A stretch of DNA of 64,000 nt from Lepus europaeus (lineage: Eukaryota; Chordata; Mammalia; Lagomorpha; Leporidae): positions 62,974,448-63,038,447 of the forward strand of contig NC_084835.1 in the NCBI RefSeq assembly GCF_033115175.1, given 5' to 3'. The notes beneath the pieces were generated by a model. That model was given only the letters and a program-made list of their open reading frames with translations, searched no databases and was not told where the DNA came from. The translations under genes were made by a program, and so were the position numbers. Of this stretch, positions 1 to 11,350 are shown in pieces (position 1 is the first letter of the stretch; every line of letters starts with the position of its first letter).

Positions 1-1240
1 AGATAGGTAGATACAGATATATAATGTGTGTGTGTGTGTGTGTGTTCCAGAAGGTTGAGAAGGGCTGCAAGGATGGGGAAAACTTATAATTTACATAACA
101 ATTGGTGTGATGAGTCCCCTATTCCTATACTTTCATGACAGTTCCTTCCTGGTCCTTCCACTTACTCCAACCAAAAACTCTTCCTGCTGTCTTCCGGAAA
201 GCCATCTGATAATAACAATAAATGGCGCTGCTCTGTATTTTACACTAATACCCTTTGACGTTGTGATTCCAGGTTCATAGTCTGCACTAAGAAGTCGGGA
301 CAGAGGCTCCCCAGAATTCTGAGTCTGCAATGTTATTTAGGTTCAAAGCTGTAGGTGGGGAGCAGGAGGGGAAGATGAATTCCTATCTTTGAAATGACTT
401 TGCTTCTTTCGCATAGAAAAACCTGGCCCCTTGGTATGTACTCGGGGTAGAAGTACAGGAGGGGAGGCAGAGGAAGAGGAGCACACTCCTCTGAGCCTCT
501 CCCCTAGGCTCTCAGGCAAGGGTGCAAGCCCTTTTCAAGCACTGGTAACTGAATATAGAACATTATAAAATATTTATTGCGTTTTTATGTGGTAGTTCTG
601 CGTGGTGGGGAAGTAACCTCAAGGAGTACACAATCCAAAGAGAGAACACATGAAATATTTAACTTTAAAAAAATACTAACTCTAAGATTTTAACCATAAA
701 GCAAAAAAAAAAAAAAATCTAGATGAAACTTTTCTCAGATGCTGGGCTCTGAGTGTCATATTTCTTCTGGCTGGTTCTAGATGCCTTTGTGAGCTAGTGC
801 TTGAGTTTCCTTTCACAGCAAGGCTGTGCGCTCAGGCCCACGGACAGCTCCTTCCTTGCAGGTCTCCAAAGCCCACACTGCCTGAACTCTGAGTTCAGAG
901 GTTCTGGAAATTCCTTTCTTCAGTAAATCCCCTTCTTCACACTCTAACCATACACCTGCAGGAAGTCTTCCTTCACCGGCAGGAGGAGGTGTAGCACCTG
1001 TTGCCTGACCTCACCCCCTGGCAGCATTTAGCACCCTGGATACCAATGTCCCAGGTACTGGACTGTCTCCCTCCAATGACTGACTCTCTCAGCTTGTGGC
1101 CACTCAGGTGTCCAGCCCCCATGCCGTCACCCCAGCACACCAGCAGCACAGGGTAAAAGCTTGCTGAGTTGCAGTGAGGAGCTCATTGGTCTTACATCTT
1201 TCCAATGACAGCAGGTGTTGTGGGGGGGGGGGGGTGGGAA
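1..1240. other. Gene-free stretch, no recognised element
   Basis: No exon, RNA gene or transposon is recognised. It holds a (TG)n run near 27-45, an A15 run at 703-717 and a G13 run at 1222-1234 followed by TGGG. Open frames here are short and have no recognisable product. Confidence 0.5.
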
Positions 1241-1244
1241 AGGG

Positions 1245-1435
1245 CATGGGGTCTGCATTCAGACCTGAGTGTGAGTTCCTCCTGTTCATAGGTCATGTGA
1301 CTCACTTCTCAGAGTCAGCCTCCTGAATCTCATCTCCCAGTCTTAAGTCAGGAATGGCAGCAACCATCCTCACTCAGTGGTAAGAATTAAATAAAGCTGA
1401 AAGCACTTTGCATCTGTGAAAGGTTATAGCCATAC
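1245..1435 (+). repeat. MIR SINE fragment
   Basis: The order of segments resembles the ancient MIR core and 3' half: a gagttc-like B-box area, a gtgactcacttctcagagtcagcctcctgaa-type stretch, then GTAAGAATTAAATAAA followed by AAAGCACTTTGCA. It is heavily diverged, so boundaries are approximate. Confidence 0.55.
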
Positions 1436-2048
1436 CATCTCCACAGATGAGGACCCCATCCGACAAAAGGCTGTGCTTGACTTTCTCTCGAGTGATGTCA
1501 GTCCACATGGCAGTGCAAGCTGCTGACGCTCAGAACTACTAGGAAGGGTGGGATTTTTGTCCTTCCAAGATCTTTTGTGGGGTCTGCAAAAATAGAAGGA
1601 GAAATAGGTGTGGCTTATTTACAGGGGACAATCTAGCATTTGCCACCTGGAAGACAAACACACAGCTGAACAGCAAGACCCTAACCACCCCACTTTCTCC
1701 ATATCTGTTAGACTAGCGAGCTGGGAGCCCCAGAGCCAGGAGCTAGTATGATTTTGCACAAAACTAAGCATTGTTGGTAGAGTGAACTATTCCCCTACTC
1801 AGACAGAAGTCGTGCAGGCCTATTCAATAAGGATGTATGATGAAGGCTTAAAATCCTTTTATGAACTTGAAAGGGATGGGAAGAGAAATGAGAACAAGAG
1901 CAAAAGATAACTCCCCTTGAGTTGGTTTTTAAGTCTAGATCTTGGGCTATGTGCCAAGGCAGTAGTCATGCTATGTTGCTTTGAATAATTAAAAAAAAAA
2001 GAATAGAAAAAAAAAGATTACTCAAAAGTATGCAGGAATAACAAGGAA
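1436..2048. other. Gene-free stretch, nothing recognised
   Basis: Single-copy-looking DNA with no coding, RNA or repeat signature that I can support. Confidence 0.45.
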
Positions 2049-2060
2049 ACATAAGAATCA

Positions 2061-2317
2061 GGGCAGGTGCTGTGGCATAGTGGGTAAAGCCGCTGCCTGC
2101 AGTTCCGGCATCTCATATGGGCACTGGTTTGAGTCCTGGCTGCTCTACTTCCTATCCAGCTCTCTGCTATGGCCTGGGAAAGCAGTAGAAGATGGTCCAT
2201 GTGCTTGGGCCCCTGCACCCATGTGGGAGACCTGGAAGAAGCTTCTGGCTCCTGGCTTCGGATCAGCACAGCTCCAGCTGTTGAAGCCAATTGAGAAGTG
2301 AATCAGTGAATGAAAGA

Positions 2318-2352
<35 letters not shown>

Positions 2353-2447
2353 CCCTGCCTCTCCTTCTATCTCTGTGTAACTCTGACTTTCAAATAAATA
2401 AATAGAAAAAAACAAATAAATAAATAGATCTTTTTAAGAAAAAAAAA
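2061..2447 (+). repeat. Lagomorph C-type SINE with target duplication
   Basis: Full-length tRNA-derived SINE. The head GGCAGGTGCTGTGGCATAG is followed by the GGTCCATGTGCTTGGGCCCC block, a (CT)n tract at about 2320-2346 and an AATAAATAAATAG-rich tail. It is bounded by the direct repeat ACATAAGAATCA at 2049-2060 and 2448-2459, which marks an L1-type target-primed insertion. Confidence 0.93.
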
Positions 2448-2459
2448 ACATAAGAATCA

Positions 2460-3460
2460 ATGTAGTGTGAGACTACAATTAGAAGGAAAACCCCCTCCAT
2501 TGCTCTCTCCTGTGAGCGAGGCCCCATCACGAGTAACACAGTCCATGCGCATTACTCTTCAAACACGGACACTGACATGTTGGCTGCCAAGCACATCAGG
2601 GATTTGCAGACTGAATGTGCTCTTCACTAACCAAATCTGGCTCTTCAGAGGGCTTGTCCGCTCAGGCGAGCCTCAGTGGAAAGGAGTCCTGTTAAGTACA
2701 GATTCATCAGTGCAGTAGTTACTGGGTCCTCAACCTCCTGGGCCTCTTGGCAGCCTGAAGCCAAGGGTGGGAGGAGCAGGTTGAATGCTGTCAAGTTAGA
2801 GTTGCCAGGTTCTGAGAGCCTGCAGAACCATTAAGTCCTCACTGGAATGGAGCTGGCTCCAGAAGCACCCAGCAGCCTGAAGCTTGCTAAGAGGAAACCT
2901 GGCATTTCTAGTTGACCACAACATTTTCATTTAAGCAAATTTCTCAGGAAAGGTCATCATGGTCATGCTCTACTTTTACCCTCATAACCTCAAAGTTTTT
3001 ATTTTTTCTGATTAAATCCTTACAAAATCCGTGTTTTCAAATATCTCGATAAGCTTTCCTTTCAAAGAGTGTTGTTTGTGAGTGCTCAGATTCTCCAATC
3101 ATACGCATTCCCAATCTCTCCCACAGTGAGTCAGCCCTGCCCCCGGGCATGGGGATGGAGTGTGGGCCCCAGGGGATTCACACCCACTGCTCTGAGACAG
3201 CCCAGTGCTCTACCCAGAAGTGATTCTTTCTCCCATTTTGGAGCCCAGCTCTATGCATCTGGCACCAGCTCTCCTGAGCCTTGGATGGTCATCTGATCAT
3301 AAACACCCAGGGCTCTGGGCTGAGGAGTTTCTACCCCTCCTCATCCCACAAGTCATACACTGTGCCAAACTCAGGGCAGAAGTGAGGGCAGCTTATTAGA
3401 GGGAGACGAGGAGGGAGGAAACCCTTCCTCTTTTCCCTTCAAACTTCATTTCCTGGAGCA
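2460..3460. other. Gene-free stretch, nothing recognised
   Basis: No repeat family, exon or RNA gene is recognised. The 75-83 codon open frames here show no domain or recognisable product. Confidence 0.45.
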
Positions 3461-3464
3461 GACA

Positions 3465-3740
3465 TTCGGCCTCGTGGTTTAGATGCCCACATCCCACATT
3501 GGAGTGCCTGGTTAATTCACAGCTCTGGCTCCTAACTCCAGCCTCCTGATAATGCAGACCAGGAAAAGCAGCAGAGATGGTTCAAGGAGTTAGATTCCGA
3601 TCACCCACATGAGAGACCTGGATTGAGTTCTTGGCCCCTGGTTTCTGCCTGACCCAGCCCCAGTGGGCTGTTTTGGGCACTGGGGAATGAACCAGTGCAT
3701 GGGAGCTCTCTCTGTCTCTCAAATAAATAAATCAACAAGT
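3465..3740 (+). repeat. Older, diverged C-type SINE
   Basis: A tRNA-derived head (CCTCGTGGTTTAGATGCCCA) is followed by ACCCACATGAGAGACCTGG, GGGGAATGAACCAGTGCATG and an AATAAATAAATC tail. The CT block is short and divergence is higher than in neighbouring copies, which suggests an older subfamily. Confidence 0.8.
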
Positions 3741-3754
3741 AAAATACAATAAAA

Positions 3755-3856
3755 TGAATTTCCTTTCTCTTCTGTTTTCCTTCCTTCCTCCCCTCTTTCC
3801 TCTCACCTCTCCTCCTTTCTTCCTTTTATCTTTCCTCTCCTTTCTATTTCCTTTAA
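3755..3856. repeat. Polypyrimidine tract
   Basis: About 100 bases are almost purely C and T on the plus strand, directly after the SINE tail. This could be an expanded SINE tail or an independent low-complexity tract. Confidence 0.75.
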
Positions 3857-3995
3857 GAATCAGAGATTTTGATTCATATAGAATTGCCTATTTCAAATAA
3901 ACATGTACAAGGGTTCAATGTAACCACTCTGATTAAGACAATGAGTAGAACCTGATCAGCTTCCTTCCCTTCCTGTTTCTACCATAACAAAAGGG

Positions 3996-4390
3996 TGCTC
4001 ACCACACCTGCATACAAACACCTGCATATATGTGTACATCTATATACACTTTGTACATCTACACACATATGAATATACACCAGCACATACATACATACCT
4101 GTAAAAGCACACATCTGTTCAATACACATTCCTACACATACATACCTGCACATACTTACACACCTACACATACCTGCACACACATATGCACCCACACACA
4201 TGTACACACAAACACATAGCTATACACATACATACCTGCACACACAGCTACATAGCTGCACATACCTGCACACATATATGCATCTGTACCAAGTACGTGG
4301 TTGCACACAGGTACATACCTGCACACATGTACACACTTGAATACATGCACACATGCACCTGCATGTGCCTGCATGAACACACAGACATAC
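3996..4390. repeat. CA-rich degenerate minisatellite
   Basis: A roughly 12-bp unit close to CACATACCTGCA recurs with many variants over about 400 bp, mixed with ACACAT dinucleotide-like steps. It creates stop-poor frames on both strands (His/Thr/Tyr-rich on plus, Cys/Val-rich on minus), which are composition artefacts. Confidence 0.85.
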
Positions 4391-4399
4391 ACTGTGCTG

Positions 4400-5253
4400 T
4401 GGACACTCTGAAGGCCTGAGGGCTCCCTGAGGCCTACTCTGAAAACTTCTGCTTTAGTAGGACATCATGACAATGCCTCTCAGGGTCATTGCCACTGGGA
4501 TTTGGTCACATAAAAGTCTGAATGAAATCATTTCAAGCTGGATAGCCTGCCCATTATGCATGGGATACACTTTTCCTCAAACTAGAGAAGGTAAAAAACA
4601 CACACACAGTTGTGCAGAGCAGGTGGAGTGACAGTTCTAGGTGTGCCAACATTGGGGGATATGGGACAAAAACACCCATATCATGTTTTCCAGGGAACTA
4701 ACAGGTGAACCAGAACTCACCCTTTGTGGTCCTGAGCAGGGCAAATGCAAGAGCATTCCCTCCCCTGCCCTGGGGGTCTAGAACACACAGTGCCCCCAGC
4801 AGATCTTCTTAGCCCAGGTCACATAGAGGAGCAGGATTTCCCTGATTGTGTTTCAAAGCTCCAGCTTCAGTCCATAAGGCAGTTAATTTAGTGTTAAAAA
4901 TGCTGCATAAAACATACTATTAAGCTTGGTTCCCTGGCAAAGCTCATAAAGATGCGTTGCCACTTTCTCACCTCCCTAAAGCACAACACTGCAGTGAGCA
5001 TCTTTTTTGTTCTGTTCTAAACTTCAGAGAGCAGGTGGCCTGGTACAAAGAGGTGAGTTGCCCATTAGTATTAAAATAATTTGTAGACAGATGACTTCAG
5101 GTTTTGTTTTCATTTCACAAGACTATGTGGGCTTTGGACCTGCCCCAGAGGCAGCTCTGACTGCAGTGAAGTAAAGAGGAAATAAATGTATGATGATGAC
5201 CAAGATGGAGGCAGAAAATGGTGTATGCCAGTGTAATGGACTACTCACACAGG
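4400..5253. other. Gene-free stretch, nothing recognised
   Basis: Only a short (CA)n run near 4599-4610 stands out. Confidence 0.45.
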
Positions 5254-5266
5254 TATCAACACAATT

Positions 5267-5599
5267 CTTTTTGAAGATTTTATTTATTTAATTGAGAGTT
5301 ATAGTTACAGACAGTGAGAGGCAGAGACAGAGAGAAAGGTCTTCCTTCTGTTGATTCACTCCCCAAATGACCGCAATGGCCAGAGCTGCGCCAATCTGAA
5401 GCCAGGAGCCAGACACTTCTTCCTGGTCTCCCACATGGGTGCAGGGCCCAAGTACTTGGACCATCTTCTACTGCTTTCCCAGGCCATAGCAGAGAGTTGG
5501 ATCAGAAGAGGAGCAGCCGGGACTAGAACCGGTACCCATATGGGATGCCGGCGCCACAGGCGGAGGAGTAACCTACTGCACCACGGCGTTGGCCCCAGA
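5267..5599 (-). repeat. C-type SINE, minus strand, with target duplication
   Basis: It reads as the reverse complement of the C SINE, with a TTTATTTATTT A-tail complement, a GAGAGGCAGAGACAGAGAG block, CCATATGGGATGCCGGCGCC and the head complement GGCGTTGGCCCC. The 13-bp repeat TATCAACACAATT lies at 5254-5266 and 5600-5612. The GC-rich head is little mutated, so the copy is fairly young. Confidence 0.93.
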
Positions 5600-5612
5600 T
5601 ATCAACACAATT

Positions 5613-6090
5613 AACATCGTCGGTCTTTCCTACATTACCAAGGCCTGAACCTCCGCATTTTTCAAAAGCAGTGGCAGCCTCTGTCTCTCTATATCCCTGC
5701 CGTCCTAGTCTTTAGGATACCTACGTACCCTGGTTCCCATCTCATTGGCTTATACTGGGCTTTTTCTTCCTACTGACCTCCTGTGGTAGAGGTGAACAGA
5801 TTTAGAACATTCCCAGCTTCTGGCAGAGGACACCTTGCCCCCCTGCTTAACTCAGACTCCAACACCCAGACGGCACATCGGGGTAATGAGGAATGTGTGA
5901 GGCATTCCTGTTGACACTTCTGTTGTAAAGGTAATCAAGGGAACTGGGGAAGGGTGGAGAGATGAGAATTCAGTGGGCATTTGCGAAGTGTCCTTCCTGT
6001 GTTGCTTATTGCCAGGCTGACAGTTAAGAGATCAAGCATAAGAAATAATCAGGGCTCGTTGGTCAGTTACAGCAAACATTTTGGGAAGGT
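5613..6090. other. Gene-free stretch, nothing recognised
   Basis: No supported feature. Confidence 0.45.
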
Positions 6091-6092
6091 CT

Positions 6093-6465
6093 GTCTTGGT
6101 CCATTTTCTGCAGCTGTAACAGAATACTGCAGACTGGCTAAATTATTACCAATACAAGTTTATTTTGTGCTCAGTTCCAGAGACTGGAAAATCCAAGACA
6201 AAAGGGCCTCACCTAGGACCTTCTTGCTGTGCCACATCAAGGCCGAAGAGCAAACACACGTGACAGAAGAATCAGGGGTAATTTCTCCGTTTACCAGAAA
6301 CTCCCTTGCATGATAACAAACCTACTCCTCAATAATGGCCTTAATCCATTCATCATTACCTAATCTCTCTAAAAAGTCCCATCTCGGATCTATTACACTG
6401 GCACTTAAATATCAATGTGAGTTTTGAAGGGGAGATTCACACCCTAGCATCCTGTGATGTGTCGT
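6093..6465. repeat. Ancient interspersed repeat, family A copy 1
   Basis: It starts TTGGTCCATTTTCTGCAGCTG and runs through CAGTTCCAGAGACTGGAAAATCC, a TCATTACCTAATC segment and a GGGGAGATTCACACCC-like end. The same order of motifs recurs at 35,462-35,775. I recognise the family from other mammals but cannot name it with confidence. Confidence 0.55.
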
Positions 6466-6499
6466 GTGGCACAAATGGTCTTGAAAGAATCCAAGAACC

Positions 6500-6846
6500 G
6501 GGGCCAGCATTTTGGTGTAGCTGGTAAAGCTGCTGCCCTGTGATGCTGGCAACCCGTATGGGTGCCTGTTCCAGTCCTAGCTACCGCATTTCCCATCCAG
6601 TTCTCCCCTGCTAATAACCTGAGAAAGAAGTGGAAGGTGGCCCAAGTATTTGGGCCCCTGCCACCCACATAGGAGACCCGGATGAAGCTCCAGGCTTCTG
6701 GCTTTGGCCTGGCCCAACTCTGGATGTTTTGGCCTTTTGTGGAGTAAACCAACAGATGGAAGATATCTCTGTCTCTGTCTCTCTCTCTCTTTCTCTCCCC
6801 TTCTAACTCTGACTTTCCAATAAATAAATCAATCTTAGAAAAGAAA
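6500..6846 (+). repeat. C-type SINE with target duplication
   Basis: The head GGGGCCAGCATTTTGGTGTA, a CTCTGTCTCTGTC tract and an AATAAATAAATC tail are present. The 12-bp direct repeat AATCCAAGAACC lies at 6488-6499 and 6847-6858. Confidence 0.92.
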
Positions 6847-7162
6847 AATCCAAGAACCACAGACAGATGTGAGGTCACTGCATAGAGAGTTGTGACTTCA
6901 TGGTGCAGGGAACAATGTGGTTGCTCTGTTTGAAAGGATGGGTTCGAAGGAGGCCAGAGGGCTGGGAGGTTTGTGCAGGTAAGACCATAAGACCATGCAG
7001 TAGGGAATGTGTTTAGAGTACCAAGAAGCATAGCATTCAGAAATTAGGGCAGTAGTAGAAAATACCCTGCCAAGGGTAAGCATGTGTCTTTCATCAGGAT
7101 GAGTGTGAATCCATCAAGGATAATGTGGGTCTAATATTCAGTGGGCATTTTAGAAATATAAT

Positions 7163-7472
7163 TGTTGGAACTGGTGTTGTGGTATAGTGGGTAAAGCTTC
7201 CACCTGCAATGCCAGCATCCCACATGGGCACCGACTGAAGTCCCAGCTGCTCCACTTCTGATCCAGCTCCCTGCCAATGTGCCTGGGAAAGCAGCAGAAG
7301 ATGGCCCAAGCCCCTGGGCCCCTGATACCCACATGGGAAATCCAGAAGAAACTCCGGGCCCCTAGCTTCAGACTGGCCCAACTCTGGCCATTGTGGTCAT
7401 TCGGGGAGTAAACGCACATGCACATGATTGGAAATCTCTGTCTCTCTTTCTCTAACTCTGCCTTTCAAATTA
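7163..7472 (+). repeat. C-type SINE
   Basis: The head GGAACTGGTGTTGTGGTATAG, the GATGGCCCAAGCCCCTGGGC block, GGGGAGTAAACGCACATG and a CTCTGCCTTTCAAAT end are present. The A-tail is eroded. Confidence 0.88.
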
Positions 7473-8995
7473 TGGTATATAGTATACCCAAAATTGAGGA
7501 ACAAACAGAGGGAAGGAGACCAAAGAGAAGGCTGATGAATTAGGTCATGCAAGAGGTAAGTCCCCGGGTTAAGGCAAAGGAAATGTTTGATCTGAGAGAA
7601 ACTTGGGAGGGTGAATAAGAGAATGCAGAGACTCATTGAATGAAAGGTTTAGGAACAAAGGAGGGATCAGGTGTGATGGCAGAGTGTCTTACTTGGTCGG
7701 CCAACTATATATTTTCCTCAGTGCATGGGAGGGGACTTGTGGGAGCACCTTTAGTTCATTCTCAGCTCTTGAGAAAGATTAGAGGATGTCACCTCCCTTT
7801 CTTCACACTTCCAGAAAGGAAGACAGAAAGCCTTTTCAGAACTCTCAAGAGAAGGGATTCATTACCTTATGCATTCATTGTATTATTTCCAAACAGAAAG
7901 CAGATTGAGTCTGGGGAGATAGTTTTAGTGATAACAGATGAAAACGGCTACCCAGTGAAGGATATGTTACTGGCCTGGTCTTATTCATTTGGTATTTCAT
8001 TGGGGGGGGGGGGGGGGAGGGGATGTACCAGAATCTCTCCTGCTTGAAATAGATGCTAATTCTTGTCTTGGAAATCACTGATCAATAGACATTTATAGAT
8101 CAAGACCTCATTCCCATCAACACTGAACCATCTGGAAAGTTGGCTCTCAGAAGGAACAGGGTCCTTCCTCTATGCAGGGCCTGAGAGCCTACAGTTTCCC
8201 AGTAATGCAGCCCCAGGCAGTTGAATGTGTCCCTTTTTGGTTTAATTGTATTTTTTGGCTCAAGAAGTCTCACATTGTCTGCTATAGTCCTGGCTCATCG
8301 CCCATTACTAATGGACAGACTCATGGCTGTGAGCCCATCATTGGCCTAACATGATTGCTCAAGTTCCTAAGAGCTGACTTGTAAACAAGTAAAGGAGAGT
8401 TTTGGGCATTGGTCCACAGACCCAGTCAACAATCAGAAGCTGTTTCTGCAACAGCAAATTGCTTGTAAAGCACCTGTACAGGTGGTTCTGAAGATCTTCA
8501 AGTCATTGGTTTGTAAAACTTCTATTTGTCCCTCAACTATTCCATTTGTTACACACTTTTACATCTAATAAAACCATCTCCTTTGTTTAAAAATCATTTT
8601 ATTCTCTTTCTAGTCCACTGTGTAACTCGGGGCCAGCTGTCATGCTGACAGATCCTCCACAAATGTGGATTTCCACGGAACTAAGAGAAAAGGGAACAGA
8701 GTATGAGTCTTCTAAATCTGTCACCTGATTTATATTGCACTTCCTCTGGATAATTTAGCGCTGTGGGCATATTTATTTTTATCCATTGCTCAGTAATTTT
8801 TAGTTATTAAAAAAAGCAAGCCTTCATTTTTAAATTCATACAAAAGTCTTGCTTATTACAGTTTTGTGTCTCAATCAGTAAAGCATAATTTGAATGAGAA
8901 TACATGTTTATGAGATTCTCTTAGATAATAAGCCCCTTTCTCTTGAGAGTTCTACTTTTGAAGCTGAACAAATCTACCATGTTGTTTCACACAAC
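7473..8995. other. Gene-free stretch with a G16 run
   Basis: No gene or transposon is recognised. G16 at 8002-8017 followed by AGGGG is a simple repeat with strand-asymmetric G. A 135-codon plus frame over it has no recognisable domain. Confidence 0.45.
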
Positions 8996-9000
8996 CTATT

Positions 9001-9190
9001 TAGGGTTGCCAAATTAGCAAATAAAATTACAGTTAAATTTGAATTTCAGATAAATCACAAATGCTTTTTTTAGCATAAGAATGTCCTGTGCAATATTTGG
9101 GACATATTATACCCCACAAAGGTATTCACTATTTGTCTAATGTTCAGACTGGGTGTCCTCCATTTTATCTGGTAAACAGAGACTTTCCAT
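9001..9190. repeat. Ancient palindromic interspersed repeat (probable)
   Basis: The segment GGGTTGCCAAATTAGCAAATAA, then AAATTTGAATTTCAGATAAA, a central GTCCTGTGCAATATTTGGGACAT and the end CTGGGTGTCCTCC are in the order of an old mammalian hairpin-like repeat whose two halves are complementary. Divergence is high and I do not name the family. Confidence 0.45.
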
Positions 9191-9357
9191 AAATTGAGGG
9201 TTGACATATACACCCAGTAACTCTGGATCCCTCAACATCTTATGTCTTTTCACGGACAATGTCAACCTATTTTCCTTTGAAGGATAGCCCCCTTTTGCAC
9301 ATATCTAGTCAGTGTCTTTGATAGGATATTGTCATACTGGATTCTTAATAAATGAGC

Positions 9358-9775
9358 AGGTCTGTCCCCTAAAGGTTCACGTGCTGGAAGCTTAGGGCTT
9401 AGTGTGTCCATTGGAGGTGGAGGAACTGATCTGAGGTGGGGCCTGGTGGGAGTTGGTTAGTTTGTAAAAGGTGCTGCCTCCGGTGAGATTAATACTGGTC
9501 ACACAGAGTGAGTTGATTCTCACAAGAGCAATTTATTGTGAAAGAGGAAAACTGATCCCAAATGCTCTCTGGTTTCCCATTTTGCCACATGATCTCTGTT
9601 GCATGCACTTTCACCACCATGATGCCTCCAGCCAGGAGACCCTCATCAGAGTTGAGCAGAAATCAGCACCAACGACTTGAACCTCCAGAATCGTGAGCTA
9701 CATAGGCCTCTTTTCTTTATACATTACCCAGACTGACAGATTTTGTTAATACAGTGGGAAATAGATGAATACATG
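9358..9775 (+). repeat. MaLR-type solo LTR (MST/MLT1-like)
   Basis: GGGGCCTGGTGGGAG, then TTCTCACAAGAGC, CCACATGATCTCTGTTGCATGC, CTCCAGAATCGTGAGC, CTCTTTTCTTTAT and ACATTACCCAGACTGACAG follow the order of ERVL-MaLR long terminal repeats. No internal retroviral coding sequence accompanies it, so it is a solitary LTR remnant. Confidence 0.7.
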
Positions 9776-10575
9776 GGCCAATGTTAAAAGATAAACACTA
9801 AAGGAAACTGGAAGGAAAATAAGTTTCTGGTTCAGGTGGAAAGAGGAGTCTCCATTTCATTCCTGTCTTGAAAAACCAAATAGCAAACCAGTATTCTGGG
9901 TTCCTAGAGAGGCTACATTTAGGTTTTTGCAGTCATTCAAATGCTAAGGTATTTTGTCACACAATTCTTAGGTTATGAAGATCTCAGCCTGGTCTGTAAC
10001 TAGGACTTTAATATGCTCTAAATTTGGGTCTTCTTAGCCATTTCTCTAAATTGCATTTGACAGAGACAAAGGATTCCACTTATATTCCAATGAAAATTGC
10101 TTTGCTATTAGACAGACCCTCTTAAGCATGTGTCACTTCACAAGGGGAAGCTAAGGAGAGCACTTAGCATTCTTTTCATAGGTTTCCACAAAGAAAAAGG
10201 CTATTTTTTCACTTCTAAGTTCCTTTGTAAAGTTGCTGACCTTAATTTTCCCTTCTATCTCAGGATGAGAAGATTAAGGGGAAAAAAAGCACACATATAC
10301 ATGAGGTCATTTAAAGACCTCAGACATCCCAGTTAATAAAGACATTAGATGGCATCCACATTAATCCAACTCTAAATTTGCCACTACCCTAGCATTACTT
10401 CCTAAGTAGTGTATCAGTTATGGACCCTGGAGAGGGAAATCAACTCTGTCTTCACAGAAGAAACTGGAGCAAAGGCTCACAATCATGCTTCCTGCATCTT
10501 TCTTTCCACAATTATACTCCAGATGTATAAGGGAAAAATATTCAAGTACATGACTGCTTAGAAACAATACTCAGG
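9776..10575. other. Gene-free stretch, nothing recognised
   Basis: No supported feature. Confidence 0.45.
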
Positions 10576-10577
10576 GG

Positions 10578-10893
10578 GCCAGCTTTGTGACGTAGATGGG
10601 AAAGTTACCACTTGCACAACCAACATCTATTATGGGCCCTGTCTCTGCTGCTCCACTTCTGGTCTGGTCCCCTGGGAAAAGCAACAGAAGATGGCTCAAG
10701 TGTTTGTGTCCCTGCCATCCATGTGGGGGACCCAGAAGGAGCTCCTGATTCCTGGCATCGGCTTGGCTCAGCCCTGGACACTGAGGCCATTTGGGGAGTG
10801 AACCAGCAGATGGAAGACCTTTCTGTCTCTGTCTCTTCCTCACTCTAACTCTGACTTACAAATAAATAAGTAAATCTTAAAAAAAAAAAAAAC
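10578..10893 (+). repeat. C-type SINE
   Basis: The head GGGGGCCAGCTTTGTGACGTAG, GATGGCTCAAGTGTTTGTGTCCC, GGGGAGTGAACCAGCAGATGG and AATAAATAAGTAAATCTT followed by A14 are present. Confidence 0.9.
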
Positions 10894-10904
10894 AGTCAGT
10901 ACAG

Positions 10905-11350
10905 CTATCTTCATAATAGTATTATTCACAATGTCCAAAGGGTGGAAGCAATCCAGGAATTCAACAAAGAATAAACAGATAAACAAAATGTAGTCTATAC
11001 ATACAATGGGATACTACTCTGTCTTAAAAAGAAAGGGAATTCTGACACCTGCTACAACTTGGATGAAACTTGAGGATATTGTGCTATGTGAAATAAAAAG
11101 CACAATATATAATTCTATTTGCATGAAATACCTAGAGTATTCAAATTCATATAGAAAGTACCATGGTGGTTACCACCAGCTGGAGGAGGGCAAATGGGCA
11201 GTTCTTACTGAAGAGCACAAGGGTCCAGTTTCACAAGATGAGATGGGTGGTGGTGATGGCTGCACGACCAAGGGAATGTGATTAACGCTACTGAACTGTA
11301 CACTTAAAAATGGTTATGATGGTGCATTTTTATGTCTATCTACAATTTTT
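10905..11350 (+). repeat. L1 3' end fragment (L1M-like)
   Basis: It contains the end of L1 ORF2 and its 3'UTR in sense orientation: ATGGGATACTACTCTGTCTTAAAAAG, CAACTTGGATGAAACTTGAGGA, GTGGTTACCACCAGC, and CTGAACTGTACACTTAAAAATGG near the end. It is strongly 5' truncated and mutated. Confidence 0.8.

Noticed and set aside
2061-2140. tRNA genes at SINE heads
   Set aside because: A- and B-box-like motifs are those of tRNA-derived SINE promoters. No cloverleaf with a mature tRNA end is present.
4032-4340. 102-codon His/Thr-rich frame
   Set aside because: It is the translation of the CA-rich minisatellite.
3996-4390. CRISPR-like array of short repeats
   Set aside because: Units are contiguous and degenerate without unique spacers, and the genome is vertebrate.
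6444-7031. 195-codon minus frame
   Set aside because: It runs through the reverse strand of a C SINE (6,500-6,846) and its flanks, so it is a composite of repeat and single-copy DNA.
9358-9775. Complete endogenous retrovirus
   Set aside because: Only an LTR-like segment is present. No gag, pol or env sequence or second LTR was seen within the window.
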